Source of the DNA: Alkalihalobacillus deserti
Lineage (GTDB): Bacteria > Bacillota > Bacilli > Bacillales > Bacillaceae_D
NCBI RefSeq assembly: GCF_020734105.1
Contig: NZ_JAJAFR010000003.1
Location: forward strand, 372,001 to 436,000
Direction: 5' to 3'
Length of the DNA: 64,000 nucleotides
Shown here piece after piece: positions 40,385-49,239 of the stretch (its first letter is position 1; every line of letters starts with the position of its first letter). Below the pieces are notes generated by a model that did no database searches, was not told where the DNA came from, and saw only the letters and a program-made list of their open reading frames with translations. The position numbers were made by a program, and so were the translations under genes.

Positions 40385-41716
40385 ATGTTTGGATTTTCAA
40401 TGGTAAAAATGGTACGGTCTCACTCTCAGAAGTTAGATAAATCTTTACGTGATAAAATACTGAATCTATATAAACCATTCAAGTGGACGCCCTGTTTTTT
40501 ACACAAAATGTTTGAAAGGCTTTTTAAGAATACTAGAAAGTTATCCGTAATTATAGAATTTGAGGATAATTGTTATCAAGAGGGATGCTTAGAGGTGAAT
40601 CAAGCTTTTACGAAACGCATTGGTTGTAAAATTAGAAACGAGTTTTCTATCATTTCTTGCTGTAGTGCCGATTTAACACCTTCAGTTTTAGAAGAAGTTT
40701 TAACTACTTGCAGCCATATTAAAAAGGTATATTCAAATTATGAAGTGCGAGCTTTATTAGATACCGCTGTTATATCAGCAAATGCAAAAAGTATTGTGAG
40801 AAATAGCACGCCACTTACAGGGAAGGGAATTACTGTTGCGGTTATTGATACTGGTATCTTTCCGCACACCGACCTTTCAGGAAGAATTATTGACTTTGTA
40901 GACTTTATTAACGACAGAACGGAACCCTACGACGATAATGGACATGGTACGCATTGCGCAGGAGATGCTCTCGGTGATGGTTCAGCTTCTTCCGGGCTTT
41001 ATATGGGGCCTGCACCAGAAGCAAATGTCATTGGTGTAAAAGTCTTAAATAAGGTAGGATCTGGTTCATTAGAAACAGTCATGCAAGGGGTGGATTGGTG
41101 TATAAAGTATAATGATCATAATCCTGATCAGAAAATCAACATTATTAATATGTCTTTAGGATCGCCTGCACAGCGTTATGAGAATGAAAACGCTGATCCA
41201 GTGGTGAAAATTGTAGAGAAAGCATGGGAGAATGGAATTGTGTTTTGTGTTGCTGCTGGAAATGAAGGTCCGGAAGCGAATACGATTGCTAGTCCAGGAG
41301 TTAGTGAACAAGTTATAACCGTTGGAGCACTGGATGATAAAAATACGGCAGACACAAGATCAGACGATGAGGTCGCAAGCTTTTCTAGTAGAGGTCCAAC
41401 GATATATGGAAAGGTGAAACCCGATATTTTAGCTCCGGGTGTAGATATTATCTCATTACGTTCTCCAAATTCTTATTTAGATAAATTTCAGAAAGGGAAT
41501 CGGGTGGGGTCAGACTATTTATCTTTATCAGGAACATCCATGGCAACACCTATTTGTGCAGGAATAGCAGCATTAATTTTACAAAATAACCCAAATGCAA
41601 CTCCGAAAGAGGTAAAAGATTTATTAAAAAGTGGGACGGATTTATGGACAGATAGAGATCCTAATATATATGGATCAGGTTATATAAATGCAGAAAATTC
41701 AGTTCCTAACAATTGA
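40385..41716 (+). CDS. aprX: Intracellular alkaline serine protease AprX
   Basis: 443 aa, collinear with B. subtilis AprX: MFGFSMVKMVRSHSQKLD..LYKPFKWTPCFLHK at the N-terminus, KLSVIIEFEDNC, the S8 triad in VAVIDTGIFPHTD (Asp155), DNGHGTHCAGD (His187) and LSGTSMATPICAG (Ser), AAGNEGPEANTIASPG, and the C-terminal GSGYINAENSVP. No signal peptide, in line with a cytosolic, stationary-phase protease of non-essential role. TTAAGGAGGTTTACTA precedes ATG. Monocistronic. Confidence 0.97.
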   Translation: MFGFSMVKMVRSHSQKLDKSLRDKILNLYKPFKWTPCFLHKMFERLFKNTRKLSVIIEFEDNCYQEGCLEVNQAFTKRIGCKIRNEFSIISCCSADLTPSVLEEVLTTCSHIKKVYSNYEVRALLDTAVISANAKSIVRNSTPLTGKGITVAVIDTGIFPHTDLSGRIIDFVDFINDRTEPYDDNGHGTHCAGDALGDGSASSGLYMGPAPEANVIGVKVLNKVGSGSLETVMQGVDWCIKYNDHNPDQKINIINMSLGSPAQRYENENADPVVKIVEKAWENGIVFCVAAGNEGPEANTIASPGVSEQVITVGALDDKNTADTRSDDEVASFSSRGPTIYGKVKPDILAPGVDIISLRSPNSYLDKFQKGNRVGSDYLSLSGTSMATPICAGIAALILQNNPNATPKEVKDLLKSGTDLWTDRDPNIYGSGYINAENSVPNN

Positions 41717-41834
41717 AGTTTCTTTTAACTGATCAAATGTAGAATCTAAATGGCTTTTTGCTCTTTCGTGTCTGTTATTGAGCAGGGTGTATTCTACAGG
41801 GATCAGCTTATTTATTGTGTCCAGCATATCTAAT

Positions 41835-41945
41835 AACTTTGTGGTGAAAGTCCACTACAGACTTGGCAGTAGGAACTGTTAGCGGAGGCAAGGATGTCTA
41901 TCGTGAAGTGGAGTCTAAAGGAGGGAGAGGTAGCTAGACTTATGG
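41835..41945 (+). mobile_element. Group II intron 5'-domain fragment (probable)
   Basis: GTGGTGAAAGTCCACTAC, then AGTAGGAACTGTTAG, GGCAAGGATGTC, GTGGAGTCTAAAGGAGGGAG follow the order of conserved domain I elements of bacterial group II introns (GGTGAAAGTCC...CAAGGGTGTC...GAATCTGAAGGAAG). No reverse transcriptase gene follows; the fragment is cut off where the ISL3 remnant begins. Recognition is by memory of the consensus. Confidence 0.55.
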
Positions 41946-42323
41946 TAGCCCACTTTTTTTGAGGGTGTCACTTACCGTTTGAATGGCTAACCCAAGACAT
42001 TGCTCATAAAGACAGTCTCTGTAACGGGTTGTTTGATGATTGTTAGGTTGAATGGAATCAAATGTTTGGGTGAACACCTCATCACAGTTGAAACAACGAT
42101 AATAATTGACTTGAACAAACAGATAGAGTGGCTTTTCTAACACCTTTAGGTCACGTACTTTTCGTGTACGCCTGTCATGGACATGATCAGTAAGATAACG
42201 ACAGTATGGGTAACGCTCTTCTCTTGATTTCTTTACAAAATAAAGGTGAAAAAACTCTTCATGAAATACTTGTTTAACAACTTTAAATTCTGGTAATTCT
42301 AGTGATACAGAAAACATTTTCAT
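41940..42323 (-). pseudogene. ISL3-family transposase, N-terminal fragment
   Basis: 127 aa with the N-terminal zinc-ribbon region of ISL3 (IS204/IS1001) transposases: YPYCRYLTDHVHDRRTRKVRDLKVLEKPLYLFVQVNYYRCFNCDEVF. The protein breaks off after AIQTVSDT at the intron-like fragment; the DDE domain is absent. ATG is preceded by a good AACAGGAGGTATG site. Inactive. Confidence 0.8.
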
Positions 42324-42331
42324 ACCTCCTG

Positions 42332-42583
42332 TTATGTTAAGTGGACGCTAACATTATTGCCAGGCATGATGCCACTACGTAAGAATTTGCGGATTGGACA
42401 TAGTGTTCCAATTATTGATAACACTTTTAACAAAGTCCATATCAACCACAGTATTAGTCGAAAGAAGTTAAACACAAATCTCGAACAACCCATAGTCTTG
42501 TTTATTAATTCGAGCTGTCTTTCGTTCGGGAAGATACGAAACTTAAAAGCTTTTTTTACTACCGTGATTTCGCCTCGCTTCAC
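42332..42583 (-). pseudogene. IS200/IS605-type TnpB, N-terminal remnant
   Basis: KKAFKFRIFPNERQLELINKTMGCSRFVFN is the N-terminal helix-turn-helix of the TnpB family (usual KFRIYPN...INKTFGCCRFVYN). After it the frame degenerates (several shifts) and the nuclease domain is missing, replaced by the ISL3 fragment. A GC-rich hairpin-prone segment at 42645-42720 on its 5' side may be the end of this or another IS605-type element. Confidence 0.75.
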
Positions 42584-42722
42584 AAAGAACGTACGTTCCT
42601 ATTATGGCATAATGAGATTCGTTTTGGCTAACACCAATCGCCATTCATCTCCCCCTTACCGCAGGGTTAAAGTCCTTCCCGCGCTTGAAGAGGGAGTCTT
42701 CTGTCGGGGAATGATAAAATGA

Positions 42723-43204
42723 ACCATTTATAAGTATCACACTCACTTGCCGTCCAATCTTTTTCAACTTTTGGATTTCATCACATAGAAATCCGTCTAT
42801 TATGAATCCAATAATTCAATTAATATATTTATCCCCCCTAATTTTCAAATCGAAATTACCTTCAATTCATTATCCTAATTTCAAATGCATTACTTTAAAA
42901 GTTTCGTACTATAAGGGATTTTGTTGATCTTTATTTTAAACGATTGGAAATTTTAAAAAAGAATACAATCAATTTATCCTATCCTAAATAATAAGGGAGA
43001 CTTCTTTCGGAAAGATGTTAAATTATTGCTTTGTTGATTCTCTTAATTAAATAAAAAATGGGGTAAGTATTTGGCAATCCAATATTTCATTTCAACTTTG
43101 GTCACGACTTGTCTAATACGAATAATGAATATTCTTGTAAGGGAAGGGAATATTAGTATTCGAATAAATTAAGCATGTTCACAGATGAAAGGAGGGGCAC
43201 ATAA
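42723..43204. other. AT-rich intergenic region before the UbiA cassette
   Basis: About 480 bp with no open frame. It must hold the cassette promoter; the clearest candidate is near 43120-43160 (TTGTAA ... TATTAGTAT), not strong. The AT-rich character contrasts with the higher GC of the following genes. Confidence 0.4.
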
Positions 43205-43213
43205 CTGAAACCG

Positions 43214-44062
43214 TTGATTGCCCAGCTTAGGCCGAAGCAGTGGACAAAGTGCCTGCTTATTTTTGCTGCACCGGTCTTCTCGGAAAAATTCCTGGAAACC
43301 GAGATGATGGTCATGACCATTACGGCTTTTTTCTGTTTTGCCTTTACTGCCAGCACAGTGTACATAATTAACGATATTATGGACGTGGAAAAAGACCGGC
43401 TGCACCCGGAAAAATCAAAGCGTCCAATCGCATCCGGGGCACTGAGCATCCGGACTGCTATTTCATTCGGGATTCTTTTATTGGTTTTAGCCTTAATTAC
43501 GGCTTACTGGATCACTCCTTTATTTGCCGGCATTCTTTTATTCTACTTGGCCAAAAACATCCTTTATTGCATTTGGCTAAAGCATGTTGTGATAATTGAT
43601 GTCATGGTTATCGCTGTAGGGTTTGTCCTCCGTGGTTTCTCAGGTGCCGTAGTTGTCGATGTCGGCGTGACTTCCTGGTTTATCCTCTGTACCATGCTGC
43701 TTGCATTGTTTCTTGCATTGGGCAAAAGAAGGCACGAATTGAAATTGTTAAACGGCGATAAAGCTAGGCAAAGAAAAGTTATGGAGCATTACTCATTAGA
43801 ATTTTTGGATCAGCTGATTTCGATTGTTACCGCTGCTACAATTATTACTTATTCTCTTTATACAGCGAACACAGATGAGAATGCATATATGATGTGGACG
43901 ATTCCATTTGTTATCTATGGCATTTTCCGCTATTTATATCTAGTTCACATGAGACAAAAGGGGGGGAGTCCGGAAAGGGTTCTGCTTGAGGATAAGCATA
44001 TTCTGCTGACTGTTATCTTCTTTACCATTAGCGTTATGTTTATAAAAACTTTTTTGCAGTAA
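43214..44062 (+). CDS. UbiA-family prenyltransferase, decaprenyl-phosphate phosphoribosyltransferase-like
   Basis: Polytopic membrane prenyltransferase. LRPKQWTKCLLIFAAP at the N-terminus, the Mg2+/diphosphate motif NDIMDVEKD (53-61) followed by HPEKSKRPIASG, and KNILYCIWLKHVVIIDVMVIAVGFVLRGFSG are the signatures of the branch that includes mycobacterial DPPR synthase (Rv3806c), which transfers phosphoribose from PRPP to decaprenyl phosphate. Neighbours are DprE1- and DprE2-like genes, which strongly supports that role. Start: TTG 43214 is 16 nt from GGAGGGG; an in-frame CTG at 43205 is 7 nt from it and would add MKP, so initiation at CTG is plausible. First gene of a five-gene unit. GC looks higher than in the surroundings. 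Confidence 0.85.
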   Translation: MIAQLRPKQWTKCLLIFAAPVFSEKFLETEMMVMTITAFFCFAFTASTVYIINDIMDVEKDRLHPEKSKRPIASGALSIRTAISFGILLLVLALITAYWITPLFAGILLFYLAKNILYCIWLKHVVIIDVMVIAVGFVLRGFSGAVVVDVGVTSWFILCTMLLALFLALGKRRHELKLLNGDKARQRKVMEHYSLEFLDQLISIVTAATIITYSLYTANTDENAYMMWTIPFVIYGIFRYLYLVHMRQKGGSPERVLLEDKHILLTVIFFTISVMFIKTFLQ

Positions 44063-44079
44063 TGATGGGGTAACCAACA

Positions 44080-45042
44080 ATGGATGTAATGTATATAAAG
44101 CATAAACTAAGGATTAGTTTATTGCTAGGATTGCTTGCTTTGATAGCTTTTGGGTTATGGACAGATTTCAATGTTCTGCAGGAAATCTTTACCGGTTTCG
44201 AATGGAATTACTTTGCATTAATATTTGGTCTAACGTTTTTGGGGTATCTGTTGAGGTTTTTGAAGTGGGAAGTATTTCTGCGTACGATAGGGATTCGGAT
44301 TTCCATAAAAAATAGTCTTATGATATTCCTCAGCGGTATGTCAATGGCCATTACACCCGGAAAAGCAGGAGAGGTTCTGAAATCTTTTTTGCTCAAGTCG
44401 TCGGAGAAAGTGGATATTGCCAGGACAGCTCCGGTTGTGTTTGCCGAAAGGCTCACGGATCTTTTGGCTATGATTATCCTCGCTGCATGGGGCATTACTC
44501 GATTTTCCACCGGAGGTTGGTTTATAGTTATTACTTCTTTGATGCTCCTTTTAACTATTCTTTTGGTGCAAAATAAAGGATTCATTCAAGGCATTTTTAT
44601 TAAATTTAAGAAATATCCCGCCTTAAGCTGGATTTCAGGCCGATTAGAAGTTTTGTATGAGAGCTCGAATGAGCTCCTGCGGTTTAAAACGATACTTTAT
44701 ACGACAATGATTAGTATAGTTTCCTGGTTTTTAGAATGTCTTTCTTTTTATTTTGTGCTTCGGGGACTCGACTTGAATCAAAGCGTTTTGGAAGCTGTTT
44801 TTGTTTTTTCCTTTTCTTCCATTGCCGGTGCGTTATCAATGCTTCCAGGCGGACTAGGGGTAACGGAAGCTAGTATGACAGGTTTAATGATGGGACTAGG
44901 TATTGATCATTCTAAGGCCGTAGCTGCAATGATAATGGGCAGGTTTGCAACACTTTGGTTTGGGGTCATTCTTGGAAGCACTGTTTTACTTATAAATTCG
45001 AAGAGATGGTTTTATGTAAAGGCTAACAATCAGATAAAATGA
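44080..45042 (+). CDS. Flippase-like membrane protein (LPG synthase TM / UPF0104 family)
   Basis: 320 aa with about eight hydrophobic helices. Signatures FLKWEVFLRTIGIRISIKNSL, GMSMAITPGKAGEVLKSFLL, APVVFAERLTDLLAM and GALSMLPGGLGVTEASMTGLM are typical of the integral-membrane domain shared with MprF and with predicted polyprenyl-glycan flippases. Starts 17 bp after the UbiA gene. In this setting it is a good candidate for moving the polyprenyl-phospho-pentose to the outer leaflet for the GT-C enzyme at the end of the operon (inference). Confidence 0.82.
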   Translation: MDVMYIKHKLRISLLLGLLALIAFGLWTDFNVLQEIFTGFEWNYFALIFGLTFLGYLLRFLKWEVFLRTIGIRISIKNSLMIFLSGMSMAITPGKAGEVLKSFLLKSSEKVDIARTAPVVFAERLTDLLAMIILAAWGITRFSTGGWFIVITSLMLLLTILLVQNKGFIQGIFIKFKKYPALSWISGRLEVLYESSNELLRFKTILYTTMISIVSWFLECLSFYFVLRGLDLNQSVLEAVFVFSFSSIAGALSMLPGGLGVTEASMTGLMMGLGIDHSKAVAAMIMGRFATLWFGVILGSTVLLINSKRWFYVKANNQIK

Positions 45043-45098
45043 TTGGGTTTTAAACTGTATGGCCAATTTTTTATGGGGTTTTTTAGGAGCGATGTTAA

Positions 45099-46466
45099 AT
45101 GATTAGATCTGTTAAAGGTACTTTATCGGGGTGGGCAAACTTTTCAAAAGATACAGGGTATATGTACAGACCAGAAAAATATAAAGATTTACAGGAAATC
45201 CTACAATCCAAATACCAGTTTCACTATATTTCTCGAGGATTGGGACGAAGCTATGGTGATACCGCCTTAAATAAGCAAGGTGGTATTATCACGAATACCC
45301 GTTTTAATCGCTTTCTCTATTTTGACGAGCAGTCACAAGTGTTGGAATGTGAAGCGGGGGTTACATTTAGAGAAATCATTGAATTGTTTTTGCCGCGTGG
45401 ATATGCTCTTCCGGTCACACCAGGAACCAAATATGTGACGGTGGGCGGTGCGATAGCTAATGATGTACACGGTAAGAATCATCATAAGGACGGATCAATC
45501 TCCAATCATATACTTGATATAAAACTGCTTACTTCTTCAGGTGAAATTATGACCTGTTCCCGTCAAGAAAATCAGGATTTATTCCGGGCGACAATAGGGG
45601 GAATCGGCCTCACGGGAATCATTCTTAGTAGCCGGATCAAGTTAATGAAGGTGGAATCGTCCTTTATTTCGGTTGATTACAAAAAGGCAGCCCATCTAGA
45701 CGAAGCAATCGACATACTCAATGAAACGGACGAACTGTATCAATACTCTGTGGCCTGGATCGATTGTCTATCTAGAAATCGCACGATGGGGCGCTCAGTG
45801 CTTATGTTGGGAAATCATGCCTCGAAAGGTCAGGTGGAATATAATGAGCCTCTTTCACTAAAAAATAGAAGAAAGCTAAAGGTGCCTTTTAACCTGCCCA
45901 CTTTTGTACTCAATCCTTATAGTATCAAAGCATTCAACTCATTTTACTATCGGCGCTTTAAAAATACTTCTGGGGTTCTCGTTGACTATGATTCTTTCTT
46001 CTATCCGTTGGACGTGATTTTAAGTTGGAATCGCATATACGGAAAAACAGGGTTTATTCAATATCAAGTCGTGTTCCCCCTTGAAATGAGTCGCCAAGGA
46101 CTTACGAAGCTTCTGGAGAAATTAAGTCGAGCACGGTGCTGCTCATTTCTAGGAGTTTTGAAGAGGTTTGGTGAGAATGGAAATGGCTTACTGAGTTTTC
46201 CGCGTAAAGGATACACGTTGGCTTTGGATATTCCGTTTAGGGGTGGAGAACGATTGTTGACGTTTATACGGGAATTAGATGAATTGGTACTTGGCTATGG
46301 GGGTGTCTTGTATTTAGCGAAGGATTCACTAATGACTCCTAGTACGTTTGCCATGATGTATCCGGAACTTTCCGCGTTTCAAGAGATTAAGGCCAAAATC
46401 GATCCCGACGGCCTCTTCTCGTCCTCGATGGCCAGGCGGTTAAACATTGTGAGGGATATCGGATGA
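45099..46466 (+). CDS. DprE1-like decaprenylphosphoryl-ribose 2'-oxidase (FAD-linked)
   Basis: 455-aa VAO/FAD-family oxidase. It follows M. tuberculosis DprE1 along its length: SRGLGRSYGDTALN, PVTPGTKYVTVGGAIANDVHGKNHHKDG (His124 equals the flavin-contact His132), TIGGIGLTGII, FYPLDVILSWNRIYGKTGFIQYQ, FLGVLKRFGENGNGLLSFP, LYLAKDS (Lys408 equals catalytic Lys418) and SSSMARRL at the end. The benzothiazinone-reactive Cys387 of DprE1 is Ala375 here (GYTLALDIP). It oxidises the 2'-OH of polyprenyl-phospho-ribose to the keto sugar. AGGAGCGATGTTAA precedes ATG. Overlaps the next gene by 4 nt (ATGA), a mark of translational coupling with its DprE2-like partner. Confidence 0.9.
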   Translation: MIRSVKGTLSGWANFSKDTGYMYRPEKYKDLQEILQSKYQFHYISRGLGRSYGDTALNKQGGIITNTRFNRFLYFDEQSQVLECEAGVTFREIIELFLPRGYALPVTPGTKYVTVGGAIANDVHGKNHHKDGSISNHILDIKLLTSSGEIMTCSRQENQDLFRATIGGIGLTGIILSSRIKLMKVESSFISVDYKKAAHLDEAIDILNETDELYQYSVAWIDCLSRNRTMGRSVLMLGNHASKGQVEYNEPLSLKNRRKLKVPFNLPTFVLNPYSIKAFNSFYYRRFKNTSGVLVDYDSFFYPLDVILSWNRIYGKTGFIQYQVVFPLEMSRQGLTKLLEKLSRARCCSFLGVLKRFGENGNGLLSFPRKGYTLALDIPFRGGERLLTFIRELDELVLGYGGVLYLAKDSLMTPSTFAMMYPELSAFQEIKAKIDPDGLFSSSMARRLNIVRDIG

Positions 46467-47200
46467 AGTATATTTTAATCGTAGGAGTCACATCTGGGAT
46501 CGGTAAAGCACTCGCTCATCAATATGCTAAGGAAAAACATCCTTTGATCCTCACGGGGAGAGATAGGGTAGAAATGGAGAGGATCGCCTCTGATATCCGC
46601 ATTCGCTATCAAGTTCCTGTCAAAGTAAAAACAATTGATGCTGAGTCCTTTGATACACACTCCGACTTCTTTGCCTCCTGTGTGGAGGAAGCCGGTAACC
46701 TTAGCGGGATGCTATTGGTCTACGGACATATGGTCGATCAGGAAACAGCCCAAAATGATTTCACGAAGGCCAAAATAATGATAGATGTTAATTATACATC
46801 TTATGTGTCCTTGTTAGAAACGGCTGCTCGTTACTTTGAAGGTGAAAGAAGCGGCTTCATTGGCGTTATTACCTCCGTTGCTGGTGATCGAGGTCGGAAA
46901 AGTAATTATATTTACGGATCATCCAAAGGGGCCTTATCTGTGTATGTGCAAGGCTTGCGGAACCGTTTGTATGCTTCGGGAGTTCATGTGGCTACCATCA
47001 AACCCGGATTTGTTGATACTCGAATGACCTATGGGTTGAGCGGGCTGTTCCTGGTGGCAAAGCCGGAGGACGTGGCCAAAAGGGTGCACAAATCCATTCG
47101 CAAGAAGTATGATGTTATTTATGTCCCTGGTTTTTGGGCTATGATCATGTTCATTTTAAAGTCAATTCCAGAGCGAGTCTTTAAACGACTCAGTTTGTAG
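46463..47200 (+). CDS. DprE2-like short-chain dehydrogenase/reductase
   Basis: 245-aa SDR with the Rossmann motif GVTSGIG (8-14), the catalytic Ser138 in TSVAGDRGR, and Tyr151-X3-Lys155 (YIYGSSKGAL). GDRGRKSNYIYGSSKGAL and IKPGFVDTRMT resemble DprE2, the NADH-dependent reductase that turns the 2'-keto intermediate into polyprenyl-phospho-arabinose. The C-terminal hydrophobic stretch (VIYVPGFWAMIMFILKSIPERVFKRL) would anchor it to the membrane, as in DprE2. Start overlaps the DprE1-like stop by ATGA. Confidence 0.88.
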   Translation: MKYILIVGVTSGIGKALAHQYAKEKHPLILTGRDRVEMERIASDIRIRYQVPVKVKTIDAESFDTHSDFFASCVEEAGNLSGMLLVYGHMVDQETAQNDFTKAKIMIDVNYTSYVSLLETAARYFEGERSGFIGVITSVAGDRGRKSNYIYGSSKGALSVYVQGLRNRLYASGVHVATIKPGFVDTRMTYGLSGLFLVAKPEDVAKRVHKSIRKKYDVIYVPGFWAMIMFILKSIPERVFKRLSL

Positions 47201-47221
47201 CAGCGTGGAGGAGTTATTGAG

Positions 47222-48862
47222 ATGAAGGAAAAGCAGCTTAATGTTACTCAGGCTAAAGAGAAAGAGGGAACTTTTATATTCCGAAAAAGTAATTGGAGAA
47301 TTAGCTTCATTTTATTTCTTCTTGCGCTTCTCGTCCGGATTCCTTACATGTATGATGTCCCCCGGTTCATTGATGAGTGGAGAGAGGTTGAATTATCCGC
47401 TCGGATTGCAAGAGGTGAGATTTGGCCGTTGCATAATACGTCCCATGACATTGGGGCATTTCATAATTATGTACTGGCGGGATTATTTAAATTATTTGGA
47501 TATAGTGTATACTTGCCACGATTGTATGTAGTCCTCCTCAGTGCAGCGACCGTAGTTGTCATTTATTGGATAGCCAGACATTGGTTCGGACGACTGCACG
47601 CCATTATCGCGGCTTCGCTTTTAGCCACTAACAGCATGCATATATTTGTCACACACATGGCGTGGTCAAACGTCACAACTCCATTCTTTCTGGGCTTAGC
47701 GGTGCTGATCAGCCTAAAGACACTCGGTCAAAAGAGACAGTTTTTATGGGCTCTAGCTGGTTTAACATGGGCAATAGCCCTGCAGACTCATCCTTCAGTT
47801 ATTGCCGCTTTACTTGGTGTGGTTTTCTATGTGACAATCCATTCTGGATGGCGAGCTTTTTATCGAGAATCTGGATATCGAACAGCAATCATTGTTTTTA
47901 TTGCAGGGTACAGCAACATGATAATACATAATATTATAAAACCTTTCGACTCGTTTCTTTGGGTTAAGCGGAAGGACTATGCATTAAATCAGGAATTTTC
48001 GATTGGAGGCTATTTTGAAAATATTCTAGAGATGATCACGGAACTTATCCATTCTTTGTCAAGTACGTTTCCTGACGGGGGAGGATGGTTGAATGGGATT
48101 AGTTTACTGATCATGCCTCTCTTTATCATTGGCTTGATAGACGGCTTTCGTCGGCTCATCAAGTTTCGTCATGGTTCTCTGCTGTTGGCGATCGTGATCG
48201 CGAGTCTTCTTGTGATCCCTATATTAAATGATCAATATGAGTTTTATTTATGGACCAGATACATCGCTTATCTTTTACCGCTTTGCTTGGTCGCTGTAGC
48301 TGTAGCATTTGGTGATTGGATACAGCCTTGGACCGGAAACGACAAGTATAGACAATGGAACATAATGCGTAGGACGGTTTTACTGGTGGCATGGGCGCTT
48401 ATTCTGATTCTGCCCCTATACCATTTATACAGTTATGCTGGGTCATATATTCAATCTGGTCGTGACAATTCTGCTGAGTATTTAGCAGTCCGAACACTCC
48501 AGTCCGAATATCAAGCAATTATTGCCGTGGACAAGCAAGGTAAACAAGCCGAAGCTCTTAGCAAGATGCTTCGAGTGAAGGGATTTAACAGTCCGTTGGT
48601 GGGAATAGATCCGAACGAAGGTCGTGAAGCTCAGGAGGTCCCATCGAATTGGGAAGATCAGAAAGACTTTACTTTTTACACCAGGTGGGAAACCGTTTTT
48701 ACGAAAGCCACCCCTGATACCTGGTATGTTCTTTCCATGGATACGAAAGATAAATTAACCCTTGTTTTTGAAATTACCTGGGGAGATGACAGAACCATTC
48801 AGGGGAAAGGAGGACATCCAACTTATTTTATCGGTCGAATCGATTCTATAGAATTTTATTGA
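47222..48862 (+). CDS. GT-C fold glycosyltransferase (PMT/ArnT-like)
   Basis: 546 aa with about ten to eleven hydrophobic helices and a soluble C-terminal domain (about 430-546). The first outside loop has FIDEWREVELSARIARGEIWP, the Asp-Glu type motif of polyprenyl-phosphate-sugar-dependent GT-C enzymes, and LATNSMHIFVTHMAWSNVTTPFF resembles the ArnT/PMT conserved region. GTGGAGGAGTTATTG precedes ATG. As the last gene of the cassette it likely transfers the sugar made by the upstream enzymes from its lipid carrier to a wall polymer, lipid or protein (inference). Acceptor unknown. Confidence 0.8.
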   Translation: MKEKQLNVTQAKEKEGTFIFRKSNWRISFILFLLALLVRIPYMYDVPRFIDEWREVELSARIARGEIWPLHNTSHDIGAFHNYVLAGLFKLFGYSVYLPRLYVVLLSAATVVVIYWIARHWFGRLHAIIAASLLATNSMHIFVTHMAWSNVTTPFFLGLAVLISLKTLGQKRQFLWALAGLTWAIALQTHPSVIAALLGVVFYVTIHSGWRAFYRESGYRTAIIVFIAGYSNMIIHNIIKPFDSFLWVKRKDYALNQEFSIGGYFENILEMITELIHSLSSTFPDGGGWLNGISLLIMPLFIIGLIDGFRRLIKFRHGSLLLAIVIASLLVIPILNDQYEFYLWTRYIAYLLPLCLVAVAVAFGDWIQPWTGNDKYRQWNIMRRTVLLVAWALILILPLYHLYSYAGSYIQSGRDNSAEYLAVRTLQSEYQAIIAVDKQGKQAEALSKMLRVKGFNSPLVGIDPNEGREAQEVPSNWEDQKDFTFYTRWETVFTKATPDTWYVLSMDTKDKLTLVFEITWGDDRTIQGKGGHPTYFIGRIDSIEFY

Positions 48863-49079
48863 TAGGATATTAAGGAGAGATGTGGTTTAAAAGATGGACG
48901 TTTTTAGCGCGACCGCTACCCCTTTTTAGCCAATTAAGGGTAGTGGAATACTCAAAACAAGTAATAGGGCATTCCTTTTAGATAGTTGATTCCCTCGAAA
49001 AAACAGCAACTTCAGAGGAATTGGATTAATTTTGTTCCACTAAGGATGCTTTAATGAAAAATGAATAAAAAATGTTAAA

Positions 49080-49109
49080 GAGCTTGGATATTTTCTAAGC
49101 TCCTTTTTT
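49080..49109 (+). terminator. Terminator downstream of the UbiA-DprE cassette
   Basis: Stem GAGCTT / AAGCTC with an 11-nt loop, then CTTTTTTC. About 220 bp after the glycosyltransferase stop, so probably the end of the operon. A second, T-less hairpin GCTACCC/GGGTAG lies at 48911-48955. Confidence 0.65.
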
Positions 49110-49239
49110 CGATGTTAATTGTAGTGTGAGTTCCTAAAATTTAGCCTGTTAATTAACATGCATTTTTCTGTTTTTCAAAGAAATCTGTTAGCCCTATAAT
49201 CCCTTTTTAGGGTATATGTAAGAAAAAGTGGACCGGTAA

